Source of the DNA: Streptomyces fragilis
GTDB taxonomy: Bacteria > Actinomycetota > Actinomycetes > Streptomycetales > Streptomycetaceae
DNA: 64,000 bases
NCBI RefSeq assembly: GCF_003112515.1
Contig: NZ_BEVZ01000004.1
Coordinates: 186,001 to 250,000, forward strand
Direction of reading: 5' to 3'
Shown here: in pieces, positions 17,316-26,806 of the stretch
Layout: the number at the start of each line of letters is the position of its first letter
How positions within the stretch are numbered: the first letter of the stretch is position 1
Position numbers and translations under genes: made by a program
The notes under the pieces: model-generated
Databases searched by the model: none
The model's input: the letters and a program-made list of their open reading frames with translations, nothing else
What the model was told of the DNA's origin: nothing

Positions 17316-17358
17316 ACGGCGGACCGGGGAAGCGCCGTGCGCTTCCCCGGTCCGCCGT
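17316..17358 (-). terminator. Terminator after ilvE
   Basis: An 18-bp perfect stem (GGCGGACCGGGGAAGCGC and its complement, extendable by two pairs) with a CGT loop lies about 16 nt past the ilvE stop codon. It separates the ilvE transcript from the cimA leader. Confidence 0.85.
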
Positions 17359-17373
17359 CCGCCGGGCGTGAGG

Positions 17374-18468
17374 TCAGCAGACCTTGTGCATCCAGCCGTG
17401 CTTGTCCTCGGCGGTGCCGCGCTGGATGTCCAGCAGGGCGTCGCGCAGGCGCAGGGTGACCTCGCCCGGCTCGCCGGTGCCGTGCTTCCACTCGGCGCCG
17501 CTGCTGCGCTTGACCGTGCCGACCGGGGTGATCACCGCGGCGGTGCCGCAGGCGAAGACCTCCCGCAGGGCGCCGCTCTGCGCGTCGGCCTGCCACTGGT
17601 CGACGGAGACCCTGCCCTCCTCGGGGGCGAGCCCGAGGTCGGCGGCCACGCTCAGCAGGGAGTCGCGGGTGACGCCCTCGAGGATGGAGCCGCTGAGGGC
17701 CGGGGTGACGATCCGGTCCTCGTAGACGAAGTACAGGTTCATGCCGCCGAGCTCCTCGATCCACCGGCGCTCGATGGCGTCGAGGTAGCAGACCTGGTCG
17801 CAGCCCACCTTGGCGGCCTCGGCCTGGGCCATCAGCGAGGCGGCGTAGTTGCCGCCGGTCTTGGCGTCGCCCATGCCGCCCGGGACCGCGCGCACGTGCT
17901 CCTCGGCGACCCAGATGGAGACCGGCTTGACCCCGCCGGGGAAGTACGCGCCGGCCGGGGAGGCGATGACCAGGAACAGGTACTCCTTGGCCGGCCGGAC
18001 GCCGAGCCCCACCTCGGTGGCGATCATGAACGGGCGCAGGTACAGCGACTCCTCGCCGCCGTGCGCCGGGACCCAGGCCTCGTCCTGCCGGACCAGCGCG
18101 TCGCACGCCTCGATGAAGGTCTCCACCGGAAGCTCCGGCATGGCCAGGCGGCGGGCGGATGCCTGGAAGCGCAGGGCGTTCTTCTCCGGGCGGAAGACGC
18201 CCACCGAGCCGTCGGCGCGGCGGTAGGCCTTGAGCCCCTCGAAGATCTCCTGCGCGTAGTGCAGGGTCATGTTCGCCGGGTCGAGGGAGAGCGGGCCGTA
18301 GGGGACGAGCTCGGCGTCGTGCCACCCGCGGCCCTCGGTCCACTTGATCGACACCATGTGGTCGGTGAAGTGCCGGCCGAACCCGGGGTTGGCCAGGATG
18401 GCCTCCCGCTCGGCCGCGGGCAGCGGGTGCGAGGTGGGCTTGAGCTCGATCGTGGGCGTCGTCGTCAT
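17374..18468 (-). CDS. ilvE: Branched-chain amino acid aminotransferase
   Basis: This 364-aa PLP-dependent class IV aminotransferase catalyses the last step of Leu, Ile and Val synthesis with glutamate as donor, and the first step of their breakdown. Family landmarks include [73 protein letters not shown], and the C-terminal [15 protein letters not shown]. Length is normal for the long actinobacterial form. ATG 18468 has AGGA upstream. It lies downstream of leuB on the same strand but is separated by a 269-bp gap with a hairpin, so it probably has its own promoter. Confidence 0.97.
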   Translation of the reverse strand: MTTTPTIELKPTSHPLPAAEREAILANPGFGRHFTDHMVSIKWTEGRGWHDAELVPYGPLSLDPANMTLHYAQEIFEGLKAYRRADGSVGVFRPEKNALRFQASARRLAMPELPVETFIEACDALVRQDEAWVPAHGGEESLYLRPFMIATEVGLGVRPAKEYLFLVIASPAGAYFPGGVKPVSIWVAEEHVRAVPGGMGDAKTGGNYAASLMAQAEAAKVGCDQVCYLDAIERRWIEELGGMNLYFVYEDRIVTPALSGSILEGVTRDSLLSVAADLGLAPEEGRVSVDQWQADAQSGALREVFACGTAAVITPVGTVKRSSGAEWKHGTGEPGEVTLRLRDALLDIQRGTAEDKHGWMHKVC

Positions 18469-18681
18469 CAGCAGAACTGTCCTTCACCGTTGTAGTGACG
18501 GGCCGCGTCTCCGCTCGTGCTCCCCGCCGTCGTCGGACGCCCGTCGGGACGCCCGGTCGGCACGTTCTAACGATGATCGAACGCGACTCCACGTCCGATT
18601 ATCGCAAGTAGGTGCCCGGTGAAGGACGGTGCGGTGGTGCGACCCTGCGTTTCGATGGTGGCACCCGGCGGGACATGGCGG

Positions 18682-18715
18682 AAGCCGCCGGGTGCGAGGG
18701 GCATCCCGGCGGCTT
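18682..18715 (-). terminator. Terminator after leuB
   Basis: An 11-bp stem (AAGCCGCCGGG paired with CCCGGCGGCTT) with a 12-nt loop lies about 22 nt beyond the leuB stop codon. It isolates leuB from ilvE. Confidence 0.75.
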
Positions 18716-18737
18716 TCTCAGGTGAGCGGGCCGGGGG

Positions 18738-19781
18738 TCAGCCGGCTACTCGTGCGGCGAGCGCGTCGCCGATCTCCTCGGTGGAGCGGGCGGGCAGACC
18801 CGTGCGCTCGACCAGGTCGGCGGCGACCGCCTCGTCGATGCGCGCGGCCTCGGCCTCCAGGCCGAGGTGGCGCAGCAGGAGGGCGACGGACAGGACGGTG
18901 GCCGTGGGGTCGGCCTTGCCCTGGCCGGCGATGTCCGGGGCCGAGCCGTGGACCGGCTCGAACATGGACGGGTACTGACCGCTCGGGTTGATGTTGCCCG
19001 AGGCGGCCACGCCGATGCCGCCGGAGACGGCGGCGGCGAGGTCGGTGACGATGTCGCCGAAGAGGTTGTCGGTGACGATGACGTCGAACCGCTCCGGCTG
19101 GGTGACCAGGTAGATGGTCGCCGCGTCGACGTGCATGTACTCGGTGGTGACCTCGGGGAACTCCTGGGCGACGCGGTTGAACACGTCGGTCCACAGGTGT
19201 CCGGCGAAGGTCAGCACGTTGTTCTTGTGGATGAGCGCCAGCTTCTTGCGCGGGCGGGCCTGGGCGCGGGCGAAGGCGTCGCGGACCACGCGCTCGACGC
19301 CGTAGGCGGTGTTCACCGAGACCTCGGTGGCCACCTCGTGCTCGGTGCCCTTGCGGATGGTGCCGCCGTTGCCCGTGTAGGGGCCCTCGGTGCCCTCGCG
19401 GACGACCACGAAGTCGATCTGCGGCTCGCCGGCCAGCGGGGTGGCGACGCCCGGCAGGAGCTTGGACGGGCGCAGGTTGACGTGGTGGTCGAAGGCGAAG
19501 CGCAGCTTGAGCAGGAAACCGCGCTCCAGCACGCCGGACGGCACGGAGGGGTCGCCGATGGCGCCGAGCAGGATGGCGTCGTGGCCCTTGAGCGCGGCCA
19601 GGTCCTCGTCGGTGAGGGTCTCACCGGTGGCGTGGTAGCGGCGCGCGCCGAAGTCGTACTCCGTCGTCTCCAGCTTCACATCCTGCGGGAGGACGGCGGA
19701 GAGGACCTTCAGGCCTTCGGCCACGACTTCCTGCCCGATGCCGTCACCGGGGATCACTGCGAGATCGATGCTGCGAGACAT
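18738..19781 (-). CDS. leuB: 3-Isopropylmalate dehydrogenase
   Basis: This 347-aa NAD-dependent decarboxylating dehydrogenase belongs to the leucine pathway. The N terminus [15 protein letters not shown] is canonical. Substrate-binding elements [16 protein letters not shown] and [14 protein letters not shown] are present, as are the metal-site segments [15 protein letters not shown] and the NAD-binding [18 protein letters not shown]. Length matches the short actinobacterial form. The ATG sits 6 nt after a TAGGGT hexamer with no Shine-Dalgarno, so the mRNA is probably leaderless. Confidence 0.97.
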   Translation of the reverse strand: MSRSIDLAVIPGDGIGQEVVAEGLKVLSAVLPQDVKLETTEYDFGARRYHATGETLTDEDLAALKGHDAILLGAIGDPSVPSGVLERGFLLKLRFAFDHHVNLRPSKLLPGVATPLAGEPQIDFVVVREGTEGPYTGNGGTIRKGTEHEVATEVSVNTAYGVERVVRDAFARAQARPRKKLALIHKNNVLTFAGHLWTDVFNRVAQEFPEVTTEYMHVDAATIYLVTQPERFDVIVTDNLFGDIVTDLAAAVSGGIGVAASGNINPSGQYPSMFEPVHGSAPDIAGQGKADPTATVLSVALLLRHLGLEAEAARIDEAVAADLVERTGLPARSTEEIGDALAARVAG

Positions 19782-19787
19782 GTCGGC

Positions 19788-19793
19788 ACCCTA
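19788..19793 (-). promoter_or_regulatory. -10 hexamer of leuB (leaderless start)
   Basis: TAGGGT lies exactly 6 nt upstream of the leuB ATG on the minus strand, placing transcription initiation at or next to the A of the start codon. The -35 is weak. Confidence 0.55.
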
Positions 19794-19883
19794 GTGGGTT
19801 GTCCCAAGGAGTGGCACACGGCGTCCGCGATGCGGACAGCGGACCCCTCGGGTGCTGGTCGTGCGGTCGGCCCGGCGGCCGGC

Positions 19884-20033
19884 TCAGTGGCCGGTCGCGC
19901 CGCCGTTGTCACGGCGGTCGAGGGCGCGCTGGAGGGCGGCCGCGGCGTTGCGGCGGTCGGCGTCGGCCATCCGGGCACGGCGGGCGCGGGAGCGGGCGGT
20001 GTGCGGGTGCTGGGCTGCGGGGGTCTCGGACAT
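19884..20033 (-). CDS. Small basic/Ala-rich protein (49 aa), unknown
   Basis: This 49-aa protein starts MSETPAAQHPHTARSR and ends in a predicted amphipathic helix, MADADRRNAAAALQRALDRR. ATG 20033 is preceded by AAGGAG at 10 nt, a strong ribosome binding site. The gene has a plausible -35/-10 pair and a near-perfect palindrome upstream. It lies about 100 nt before leuB on the same strand. I cannot assign a function; the Arg-rich helix could bind nucleic acid or a protein partner, but that is only inference. Confidence 0.75.
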   Translation of the reverse strand: MSETPAAQHPHTARSRARRARMADADRRNAAAALQRALDRRDNGGATGH

Positions 20034-20172
20034 GACGCGTCGGCTCCTTCGGAGGAAGAGTGGCGAGAGGCGCCGGAAGGGGCGGGGAGCGTCGCACCGC
20101 AGGGGTGGCCTGCGCGGTGGTGCGGCTCGCCAACGCCGTTCGCCGGATGGGGCGACATGTTCGGCTCCTACA

Positions 20173-20225
20173 AAGCTAGGCGAGCCGAGCGCCGTTGTCT
20201 CCACCATTAGTCGGACGTCCTACTA
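20173..20225 (-). promoter_or_regulatory. Promoter plus 18-bp palindrome upstream of the 49-aa gene
   Basis: On the minus strand GAGACA (20201-20196) and TAGCTT (20178-20173) are 17 nt apart. Just upstream of this -35 is TAGTCGGACGTCCTACTA (20208-20225), a palindrome with only one mismatched pair. Its form (TnGT...ACnA arms) resembles operators of GntR/FadR-type regulators. The position suggests activation, or repression by looping. Confidence 0.55.
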
Positions 20226-20315
20226 TCCGAGACAGATGCCACCCCAACGGGCTCAGATGTGCACGGCGCGCACCCGCGACACGGCGGAATACGGGAGGAA
20301 CCGGCCGCACGAAGA

Positions 20316-20354
20316 GCCGCGCCCCCGCCTCCTGGTGGGAGGCGGGGGCGCGGC
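20316..20354 (-). terminator. Terminator after pruA
   Basis: A 17-bp perfect stem (GCCGCGCCCCCGCCTCC and its complement) with a TGGTG loop lies about 17 nt past the pruA stop codon. Confidence 0.88.
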
Positions 20355-20370
20355 CGTGGGGCGCGGGCGG

Positions 20371-22002
20371 TCAGCCCATGTGCGGGTAGCCGTACTCGGT
20401 CGGCGCGACCAGGGTCTCCTTGATGGCCCGGGTCAGGGTCCAGCGCTGCAGGTTCTGCGGGGCGCCGGCCTTGTCGTTGGTGCCGGAGGCGCGGCCGCCG
20501 CCGAACGGCTGCTGGCCGACCACGGCGCCGGTCGACTTGTCGTTGATGTAGAAGTTGCCCGCCGCGTAGCGGAGCTTGTCCATCGTGTACGCCGCGGCCG
20601 CGCGGTCGCGGGAGATGACCGAGCCGGTGAGGGCGTAGTCGGAGGCCGACTCCATCTGGGTCAGCATCTCCTCGTACTTGTCGTCCTCGTAGACGTGGAC
20701 GGCGAGGATCGGGCCGAAGTACTCGGTCGTGAAGACCTCGTTCTCCGGGTCGGTGCACTCGATGACGGTCGGGCGGACGAAGTAGCCCACCGAGTCGTCG
20801 TAGGTGCCGCCGGCCACGACGGTGCAGGTGTCGTCGGCCTTGGCGCGGTCGATGGCGGCCTTGTTCTTGGCGAAGGCGCGCTCGTCGATCACGGCGCCGA
20901 CGAAGTTCGACAGGTCGGTGACGTCACCCATCTTGATGCCGTCGACCTCGGCCGCGAACTCCTCCTTGAACCCGTCGTTCCAGATGGAGGCCGGGATGTA
21001 GGCGCGCGAGCTGGCGGAGCACTTCTGGCCCTGGTACTCGAAGGAGCCGCGGGTCAGCGCGGTCTTCAGCACGGCCCGGTCGGCGCTCGGGTGGGCGACG
21101 ACGAAGTCCTTGCCGCCGGTCTCGCCGACCAGACGCGGGTAGGCGCGGTAGTTCTCGATGTTGGCGCCGACCGTCTTCCACAGGTGCTGGAAGGTCTTCG
21201 TCGAGCCGGTGAAGTGGATGCCGGCCAGGTCGCGGTGGTTCAGCGCGACCTCCGAGACCGCGATGCCGTCACCGGTGACCAGGTTGATGACGCCCTTGGG
21301 CAGACCGGCCTCCTCCAGCAGGCGCATGGTGAGGACGGCGGCGTGGGTCTGCGTCGGGGACGGCTTCCACACCACGACGTTGCCCATCAGGGCGGGCGCG
21401 GTCGGCAGGTTGGCGGCGATGGCCGTGAAGTTGAACGGCGTGATCGCGTAGACGAAGCCCTCGAGCGGACGGTGGTCCAGCCGGTTCCAGACGCCCGGGG
21501 AGTTGGCCGGGGGCTGCTCGGCGAGGATCTGGCGCGCGTAGTGCACGTTGAAGCGCCAGAAGTCGACCAGCTCGCAGGGGGTGTCGATCTCGGCCTGCTG
21601 GGCGGTCTTGCCCTGGCCCAGCATGGTGGAGGCGGCCAGCGTCTCGCGCCACGGGCCGGACAGCAGCTCGGCGGCGCGCAGGATGATCGCGGCGCGGTCG
21701 TCGAAGGACATGGCCCGCCAGGCCGGGGCCGCGGCCAGGGCCGCGTCGATGGCGTCCTGGGCGTCCTGCTGGGTGGCGTTGCGGCCGGTGCCGATGACCG
21801 CCCGGTGGTTGTGCGGCTGGACGACCTTGAACTCCTCGCCGCCGCCGAGGCGCTTGACGCCGCCGATGGTCATCGGGAGCTCGATCGGGTTGTCGGCCAG
21901 CTCCTTGAGCTTGGCCTCCAGCCGGGAGCGCTCGGCCGAGCCGGGGGCGTAGCCGTGCACCGGCTCGTTCACGGGCGTGGGGACCTGGGTCACAGCGTCC
22001 AT
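20371..22002 (-). CDS. pruA: L-glutamate gamma-semialdehyde dehydrogenase (P5C dehydrogenase)
   Basis: This 543-aa NAD-dependent aldehyde dehydrogenase oxidises glutamate semialdehyde to glutamate, the second step of proline catabolism. Family landmarks are VWKPSPTQTHAAV, FTGSTKTFQHLW, ETGGKDFVVAHPSAD, the nucleophile region YQGQKCSASSRAY with the catalytic Cys, and EYFGPILAVHVYED. Length fits the monofunctional P5CDH1 class. ATG 22002 has AAGGAG upstream. It follows the proline dehydrogenase gene by about 54 nt, so the two form a catabolic operon. Confidence 0.97.
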   Translation of the reverse strand: MDAVTQVPTPVNEPVHGYAPGSAERSRLEAKLKELADNPIELPMTIGGVKRLGGGEEFKVVQPHNHRAVIGTGRNATQQDAQDAIDAALAAAPAWRAMSFDDRAAIILRAAELLSGPWRETLAASTMLGQGKTAQQAEIDTPCELVDFWRFNVHYARQILAEQPPANSPGVWNRLDHRPLEGFVYAITPFNFTAIAANLPTAPALMGNVVVWKPSPTQTHAAVLTMRLLEEAGLPKGVINLVTGDGIAVSEVALNHRDLAGIHFTGSTKTFQHLWKTVGANIENYRAYPRLVGETGGKDFVVAHPSADRAVLKTALTRGSFEYQGQKCSASSRAYIPASIWNDGFKEEFAAEVDGIKMGDVTDLSNFVGAVIDERAFAKNKAAIDRAKADDTCTVVAGGTYDDSVGYFVRPTVIECTDPENEVFTTEYFGPILAVHVYEDDKYEEMLTQMESASDYALTGSVISRDRAAAAYTMDKLRYAAGNFYINDKSTGAVVGQQPFGGGRASGTNDKAGAPQNLQRWTLTRAIKETLVAPTEYGYPHMG

Positions 22003-22056
22003 GGGTTCCTTCTCCTTGTGAGAGCTCTGAACGTGGGTGGTCGAGCGGTGCGGGGC

Positions 22057-22983
22057 TCAGCCCTTGCTGACCATCGAACGCAGGAAGAACTTCAGGTTCG
22101 ACGGCTTCTCCGCGAGACGGCGCATGAAGTAGCCGTACCAGTCGGTGCCGTACGCGGTGTAGACACGCATCCGGTGACCCTCGGCGGCGAGACGCAGCGA
22201 TTCGTCGCCGCGGATGCCGAACAGCATCTGAAACTCGTACTCGTCCATCTTGCGCCCTGCGCGCCGCGCGAGCTCCTGTCCGATGGAGATCATCCGCGGA
22301 TCGTGGGAGCCGATCATGGGGTAGCCGTCGCCCTCCATGAGGATCTTCATGATCCGCACGTACGCCTTGTCGATCTCGGCCTTCGACTGGTACGCGACCT
22401 CGGCCGGCTCCTTGTAGGCGCCCTTGACGATGCGCACCCGGCTGCCGCTCGCCGCGAGACGACGGGCGTCCTCCTCGGTGCGGTACAGCATCGCCTGGAT
22501 CACGCAGCCGGTCTGCGGGAAGTCCTCGCGCAGCCAGGCGTGGGTGGCCAGCATGCTGTCGATGGTGGTGTGGTCCTCGGCGTCGAGGGTGACGGTGGTG
22601 CCGATCGCGGCGGCGGCCTCGACGACCGGGCGGACGTTGGCGCGGGAGAGCTCGACGCCGTTCTCCAGGTCCTGGCCGAACATCGAGAGCTTGACGGACA
22701 TCTCGACGCGGGGGCCGAGCTCCAGCTCCTCGAGGCGGGCGATCAGCTCCAGGTAGGCGTCGCGGGCCGCCTCGGCCTGCTCGGGCGTGGTGATGTCCTC
22801 GCCCACCACGTCCATGGTGAGCTCCAGGCCCTGGTCGGTGAGCTCGCGGACGATCGGCAGGACGTCCTCGACGGTCTCGCCGGGGATGAACCGGTCGACG
22901 ACCTGCTTGGTGCCCGGGGCCGCGGTGACCAGACGACGCATCCTGTCGCTGCGCGAGGCGGCGAGAATCACGGGACCCAGCAC
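22057..22983 (-). CDS. Proline dehydrogenase (monofunctional)
   Basis: This 308-aa FAD-dependent enzyme oxidises proline to pyrroline-5-carboxylate, the first step of proline catabolism. The (beta-alpha)8 barrel carries the characteristic [25 protein letters not shown] and [16 protein letters not shown] segments. The C-terminal arginine motif reads [13 protein letters not shown] 22983 has AGGAGGT 4 nt upstream, and the family N terminus ([17 protein letters not shown]) begins there; the longer open frame to 23061 is not supported. It is divergent from the PucR-type regulator, which probably controls it, and is followed by pruA. Confidence 0.95.
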   Translation of the reverse strand: MLGPVILAASRSDRMRRLVTAAPGTKQVVDRFIPGETVEDVLPIVRELTDQGLELTMDVVGEDITTPEQAEAARDAYLELIARLEELELGPRVEMSVKLSMFGQDLENGVELSRANVRPVVEAAAAIGTTVTLDAEDHTTIDSMLATHAWLREDFPQTGCVIQAMLYRTEEDARRLAASGSRVRIVKGAYKEPAEVAYQSKAEIDKAYVRIMKILMEGDGYPMIGSHDPRMISIGQELARRAGRKMDEYEFQMLFGIRGDESLRLAAEGHRMRVYTAYGTDWYGYFMRRLAEKPSNLKFFLRSMVSKG

Positions 22984-23132
22984 GGGGACCTCCTGGAGAT
23001 ACGAAAGTGACGAGGGCGTGGACCGCCGATTCGAACGGTAGGGATCCGGGTTCCGTTTCACCTATCGACACCTGTCACGGATCGACGCCTTTCCTCTCAG
23101 ACATCTGTATGAAGAGGGAGGACAATGGAGCC

Positions 23133-24263
23133 GTGAAACCGGACTACCAGGAACTGGTCGACGAGATCTCCGCCCTGCTGGGCGTGCCGGCCACCCTCGA
23201 GGGGCGCGACTTCGCGCTGATCGCCTTCGGGGTGCACGACGGCCTCGGCGACGAGGCGGCGCTGGACCCCGTGCGGACCAGGACGATCCTGGCGCGCAGC
23301 TCGTCGGCGCAGGTCAGGGCCTGGTTCGAGGGTTTCGGCATCGCCCGGGCGACCGGTCCGGTGCGCATCCCGCCGGCGCCCGAGGCGGGGGTGCTGCGGG
23401 GCCGGATCTGCCTGCCGGCCCGCTCCCGGGACGTCGTCCAGGGGTACGTCTGGCTGCTGGAGCCGGACCCGGGCCCCACCGAGGCCCAGCTGTCGGCGGC
23501 CATGCGGGTGGCCGGGCGGATCGGCGCCCTGCTCGCCGAGGAGTCCTCCGCCGAGGACGCGGTGACCCGGGAGTTCCGCCGGGTCCTGGAGAGCGGCGGG
23601 GCGGGGCGGGAGCGGGAGACGGCGCTGACCGCGCTCCAGTCGGCGCTCGGGCCGGACGCGGGCGACCTGTACACGGTGCTGTGCGTGACGCCGTGGACCG
23701 AGGAGGAGCCGCCCTCGGCCCGCCGGGTGCCGGGCACCGCGGCGGCCTGCGCGGCGCCGCTGACCGGCGGCCCGCAGATGCTGGCGCTGCTGGTGCGGGT
23801 GCGCACCGGGGCGGAGGTGCCGGCCTCGGTGCTGACCGCCGCGGCCCGGCTCGCGCCCGGCTCGGCGGCCGGGGTGGGCGGGCCCCGGCGCGGGGCCCGG
23901 GAGGCGGGCGAGCTGTGGGACCAGGCGCTGGCCGCGGCCCGCGCCGCCTCGGCCGAGCCACGGCTGGGGCCGGTGGCGCAGTGGTCGGCGATCGGCCCGT
24001 ACCGCCTGCTCACCCGGCTTCCCGCGGGCGCGGCCGACGACGCGGCGCTGCGCGAACTGCTCGCCCACCCGGAGCTGGCCCGCACGGTGGAGGTCTTCCT
24101 CGACCACGCCGGCCAGGCGGGCCGCACCGCGGCCGCCCTGGGCGTCCACCGGCAGACGCTCTACTACCGGCTCTCCCGCGTCGAGCAGCTCACCGGCCTC
24201 GACCTCGACGACGGCGAGCACCGCCTCCTGCTGCACATGGGCGTCAAGGCCGCCCGCCTCTGA
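23133..24263 (+). CDS. PucR-family transcriptional regulator (probable proline catabolism regulator)
   Basis: This 376-aa regulator has the PucR C-terminal helix-turn-helix (HTH_30/PucR_C): [17 protein letters not shown], then [23 protein letters not shown]. The middle part is GGDEF-like/CdaR-type; the N terminus is a sensor region. Its divergence from the proline dehydrogenase-pruA operon with a 149-bp shared control region suggests it senses proline and controls these genes, as PutR/PruR-type PucR regulators do elsewhere. I chose GTG 23133; an in-frame ATG at 23109 would add eight residues. Confidence 0.9.
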   Translation: MKPDYQELVDEISALLGVPATLEGRDFALIAFGVHDGLGDEAALDPVRTRTILARSSSAQVRAWFEGFGIARATGPVRIPPAPEAGVLRGRICLPARSRDVVQGYVWLLEPDPGPTEAQLSAAMRVAGRIGALLAEESSAEDAVTREFRRVLESGGAGRERETALTALQSALGPDAGDLYTVLCVTPWTEEEPPSARRVPGTAAACAAPLTGGPQMLALLVRVRTGAEVPASVLTAAARLAPGSAAGVGGPRRGAREAGELWDQALAAARAASAEPRLGPVAQWSAIGPYRLLTRLPAGAADDAALRELLAHPELARTVEVFLDHAGQAGRTAAALGVHRQTLYYRLSRVEQLTGLDLDDGEHRLLLHMGVKAARL

Positions 24264-24320
24264 CCGGCGGCGCCCCACGCCCCCGGCCCGCCCTGCCGCG
24301 TCCGGCCTCCCGCCGGCGCC

Positions 24321-24899
24321 CTACGCGGACATGCCGCCGACCAGCCGGAGCAGGCCGTCGGTGAGCTGGTCGCCGGTCGGCGTGGTGGCCGGGTCCAGGG
24401 AGTGCTGGGCGATCACGCCGGTCAGCAGGACCATCACCAGCCCGCCCACGGTGTCGGTGAGGTCGTCGTCGACCTTCTCCTCCGGGATGCCCAGCAGCAG
24501 CGCCGCGAGGCCGCGCCCGCCCGCGCGCTGGGCGAGGGCGAGGTGGCGGCGGATCTCGGGCAGCCGGTCGCCCATGGCGATGATCTCGATGCTGAGGTGC
24601 CAGATGGAGTCGGGCCGCTTCATCGAGTCGACGAACATCCGCATCATGGCCCGCAGCCGCTCGGGCGAGCCGGGCTCGGTGCCGTCCGGGGCGGTGTCCC
24701 AGTCGAAGCGGTCCGCCTGTTCCTCGACCAGTGCCACGTAGGCCTCGGCGAGCAGCGCGTCCTTGGAGCCGTAGTGGTAGCCGATCGACGCCAGGTTGGC
24801 TCCCGACTCCCGCACGATGTCCCGCGCGGTGGTCCGGGCGAACCCCTTCTCGAGCAGACAGCTCTTGGCGCCTTCCAGCAGATCTTCGCGATGACCCAT
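24321..24899 (-). CDS. TetR-family repressor
   Basis: This 192-aa TetR regulator has an N-terminal HTH covering GAKSCLLEKGFARTTARDIVRESGANLASIGYHY. The C-terminal ligand domain is helical (MMRMFVDSMKRPDSIWHLSIEI). It is divergent from an MFS exporter and shares with it a compact region carrying two nested inverted repeats and overlapping promoters, so autoregulation and control of the exporter by an efflux substrate are very likely. AAGG lies 7 nt upstream of the ATG. The inducer is unknown. Confidence 0.94.
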   Translation of the reverse strand: MGHREDLLEGAKSCLLEKGFARTTARDIVRESGANLASIGYHYGSKDALLAEAYVALVEEQADRFDWDTAPDGTEPGSPERLRAMMRMFVDSMKRPDSIWHLSIEIIAMGDRLPEIRRHLALAQRAGGRGLAALLLGIPEEKVDDDLTDTVGGLVMVLLTGVIAQHSLDPATTPTGDQLTDGLLRLVGGMSA

Positions 24900-24921
24900 G
24901 CCCCCACCTTAGGCCGCGCCT

Positions 24922-24985
24922 GTACACGCGTCACGGACGGGCGTCTTATACAAGCGTTCTAGACAGCCGTATAAGACGTGTGTAC
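24922..24985. promoter_or_regulatory. Nested operators and back-to-back promoters, TetR/MFS
   Basis: Two concentric inverted repeats occupy this region. The inner pair is CGTCTTATAC (24942-24951) and GTATAAGACG (24969-24978), perfect over 10 bp. The outer pair is GTACACGCGTC (24922-24932) and GACGTGTGTAC (24975-24985), 10 of 11. The inner right arm contains TATAAG, a possible -10 for the MFS gene, with TATACA in the left arm as -35 (17-nt spacer). By symmetry the same holds on the other strand for tetR. Confidence 0.75.
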
Positions 24986-24995
24986 CGTCACTGCC

Positions 24996-26510
24996 ATGAC
25001 GACGCCTTCTCCGGCCCGGGCCGGACGCCGTGAGTGGACCGCGCTGGCGGTCCTGATGCTGCCGCTGCTGCTGGTCTCGATGGACGTCTCGGTCCTGTTC
25101 TTCGCGATCCCCGCGATCAACGCGGACCTCGCCCCGACCGGCACCGAGCAGCTGTGGATGTTCGACATCTACGCCTTCGTCCTGGCCGGCCTGCTGATGA
25201 CGATGGGGTCGCTCGGGGACCGCATCGGCCGGCGCCGGCTGCTGCTGTTCGGGGCCGGGGCGTTCGGGGCGGCCTCGCTGGTCGCCGCCTACGCCGACAG
25301 CGCGCAGACGCTGATCGCCGCCCGCGCCGTCCTCGGCATCGGCGGGGCCACCCTGATGCCGTCCACCATGGCGCTGGTGCGCACGATGTTCACTGACCCG
25401 GGCCAGCGCGCCCAGGCGATCGGCGTGTGGAGCGCGGTGATGACCGGCGGCGTCGCGCTCGGCTCGGTGATGAGCGGCCTGCTGGTCGAGTTCTTCTGGT
25501 GGGGCTCGGTGTTCCTGGTCAACCTGCCCGCCATGGCCCTGCTGCTGGTCCTCGGTCCGGTGCTGCTGCCGGAGTCCAGGGACCCCTCGCCGGGCCGGTT
25601 CGACCTGCTGAGCGTGCCGCTCTCGCTGGCGGCGGTGCTGCCGCTGATCCACGGGGTCAAGGAGTTCGCCTCCGACGGCTGGCGGAGCGAGCAGGGCGCG
25701 TTCCTCGCGGCCGGGCTCCTGTTCGGGGCGCTCTTCGTGTGGCGTCAGAGGACGGCGGCCTCCCCGATGATCCCGCGCGGCCTGTTCCGCTCGCGCGGCT
25801 TCGGTCCCGCGGTGGCGCTGAACGCCGTCTCGGCGCTGGGCATGATGGGCTCCTCCCTGTTCACCACGCAGTACCTGCAGTCGGTGCTGGGCATGAGCGC
25901 CCTGGAGGCGGCCCTGTGGTCCCTGGTGCCCTCGCTTCCGATCGGCGCGGCCGCGCCGGCGGCCGCCGCTGCGGTGCAGAAGGGTGTGTCCCGGGTCCCC
26001 GTGGTCACCGCCGGGTTCGCCGTCGCCGCCTCCGGTTTCGCCCTGCTCGCCACCCCGGGGACCGACTCACTGGTGCTGGTCCTGGTCGCCGCGGGGGTGC
26101 TGGCCTGCGGCATCGTCCTGGTCATGTCGCAGATGACAGACCTGGCGCTGGGCGCGGCGCCGGTGGAGAAGGCGGGCGCCGCCTCTTCGGTGCTGGAGAC
26201 GGGCGCGGAGTTCGGCGGGGCGCTGGGCATGGCGGTGCTCGGGTCCGTGGGCACCGCCGTCTACCGGGACGCCATGCCGGCCACGGCCCCCGGGACGGCC
26301 CGGGAGACCCTCGGCGGCGCGCTGGCCACCGCCGCCGAACTGCCCGGCCGGGCGGGCGAGGCGCTCGCCCGGGCCGCGCGGGCGGCGTTCACCGACAGCA
26401 TGCACGCGGCGGGCCTGACCGGTGCGGCGCTGCTGGCCGTCTCCGCGGTGGCGGCCGCGGTCACCCTCCGCGGGATCCGGGCGTCCGCCGACTGCGCCGA
26501 CGGCGACTGA
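24996..26510 (+). CDS. MFS drug exporter, DHA2 (14-TM) family
   Basis: This 504-aa proton-driven efflux protein is of the EmrB/QacA type. I count about 14 hydrophobic segments. Motif A-like GDRIGRRRLLLFG follows TM2, and the family D1-type element LDVSVLFFAIPAI appears in variant form (MDVSVLFFAIPAI) in TM1. The C-terminal region ends at a transmembrane Ala-rich stretch. ATG 24996 lies about 20 nt after a TATAAG hexamer, so the mRNA leader would be very short and lacks a Shine-Dalgarno. The divergent TetR gene probably controls it. The substrate is unknown. Confidence 0.93.
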   Translation: MTTPSPARAGRREWTALAVLMLPLLLVSMDVSVLFFAIPAINADLAPTGTEQLWMFDIYAFVLAGLLMTMGSLGDRIGRRRLLLFGAGAFGAASLVAAYADSAQTLIAARAVLGIGGATLMPSTMALVRTMFTDPGQRAQAIGVWSAVMTGGVALGSVMSGLLVEFFWWGSVFLVNLPAMALLLVLGPVLLPESRDPSPGRFDLLSVPLSLAAVLPLIHGVKEFASDGWRSEQGAFLAAGLLFGALFVWRQRTAASPMIPRGLFRSRGFGPAVALNAVSALGMMGSSLFTTQYLQSVLGMSALEAALWSLVPSLPIGAAAPAAAAAVQKGVSRVPVVTAGFAVAASGFALLATPGTDSLVLVLVAAGVLACGIVLVMSQMTDLALGAAPVEKAGAASSVLETGAEFGGALGMAVLGSVGTAVYRDAMPATAPGTARETLGGALATAAELPGRAGEALARAARAAFTDSMHAAGLTGAALLAVSAVAAAVTLRGIRASADCADGD

Positions 26511-26563
26511 ACGGACCGTCCCCGGCGGCGGTGGCGACTGAGCGGACCGTCCCCGGCGGCGGA
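26502..26563. repeat. 31-bp tandem duplication spanning the MFS stop codon
   Basis: Two adjacent 31-nt copies (26502-26532 and 26533-26563) differ at two positions. The first copy contains the MFS stop codon and the second repeats it just downstream. This looks like slippage or unequal duplication in the 3' untranslated region. Confidence 0.85.
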
Positions 26564-26632
26564 CCAGGAGCCGCCGGCACCGGCACCGACGGGCGGCATC
26601 CACGCCGACGGGCGGCGGCGGCAACGGCGGGC

Positions 26633-26686
<54 letters not shown>

Positions 26687-26741
26687 GTGAGGGACGCACC
26701 CGGCGGGCAGGAAGGGGACGTCACAGGTCGTCCGGGAAAAG

Positions 26742-26784
26742 GGAAGGACCCGTCCACCGCTTCACGCGGTGGACGGGTCCTTCC
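26742..26784. terminator. Bidirectional terminator, MFS / serA
   Basis: A 19-bp perfect stem (GGAAGGACCCGTCCACCGC and its complement) with a TTCAC loop lies 22 nt beyond the serA stop codon. It also faces the plus-strand MFS gene. Confidence 0.88.
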
Positions 26785-26806
26785 TCGTGCCCCGACGGGC
26801 GGTCGC

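Noticed and set aside
19852..23010. A 1052-codon plus-strand open frame across pruA and proline dehydrogenase
   Set aside because: Antisense to two enzymes with clear catalytic motifs; typical shadow frame.
23027..23065. A TTCGAAT motif resembling a tRNA T-loop upstream of proline dehydrogenase
   Set aside because: The flanking stem pairs over only three bases and there is no acceptor, anticodon or D-arm nearby.
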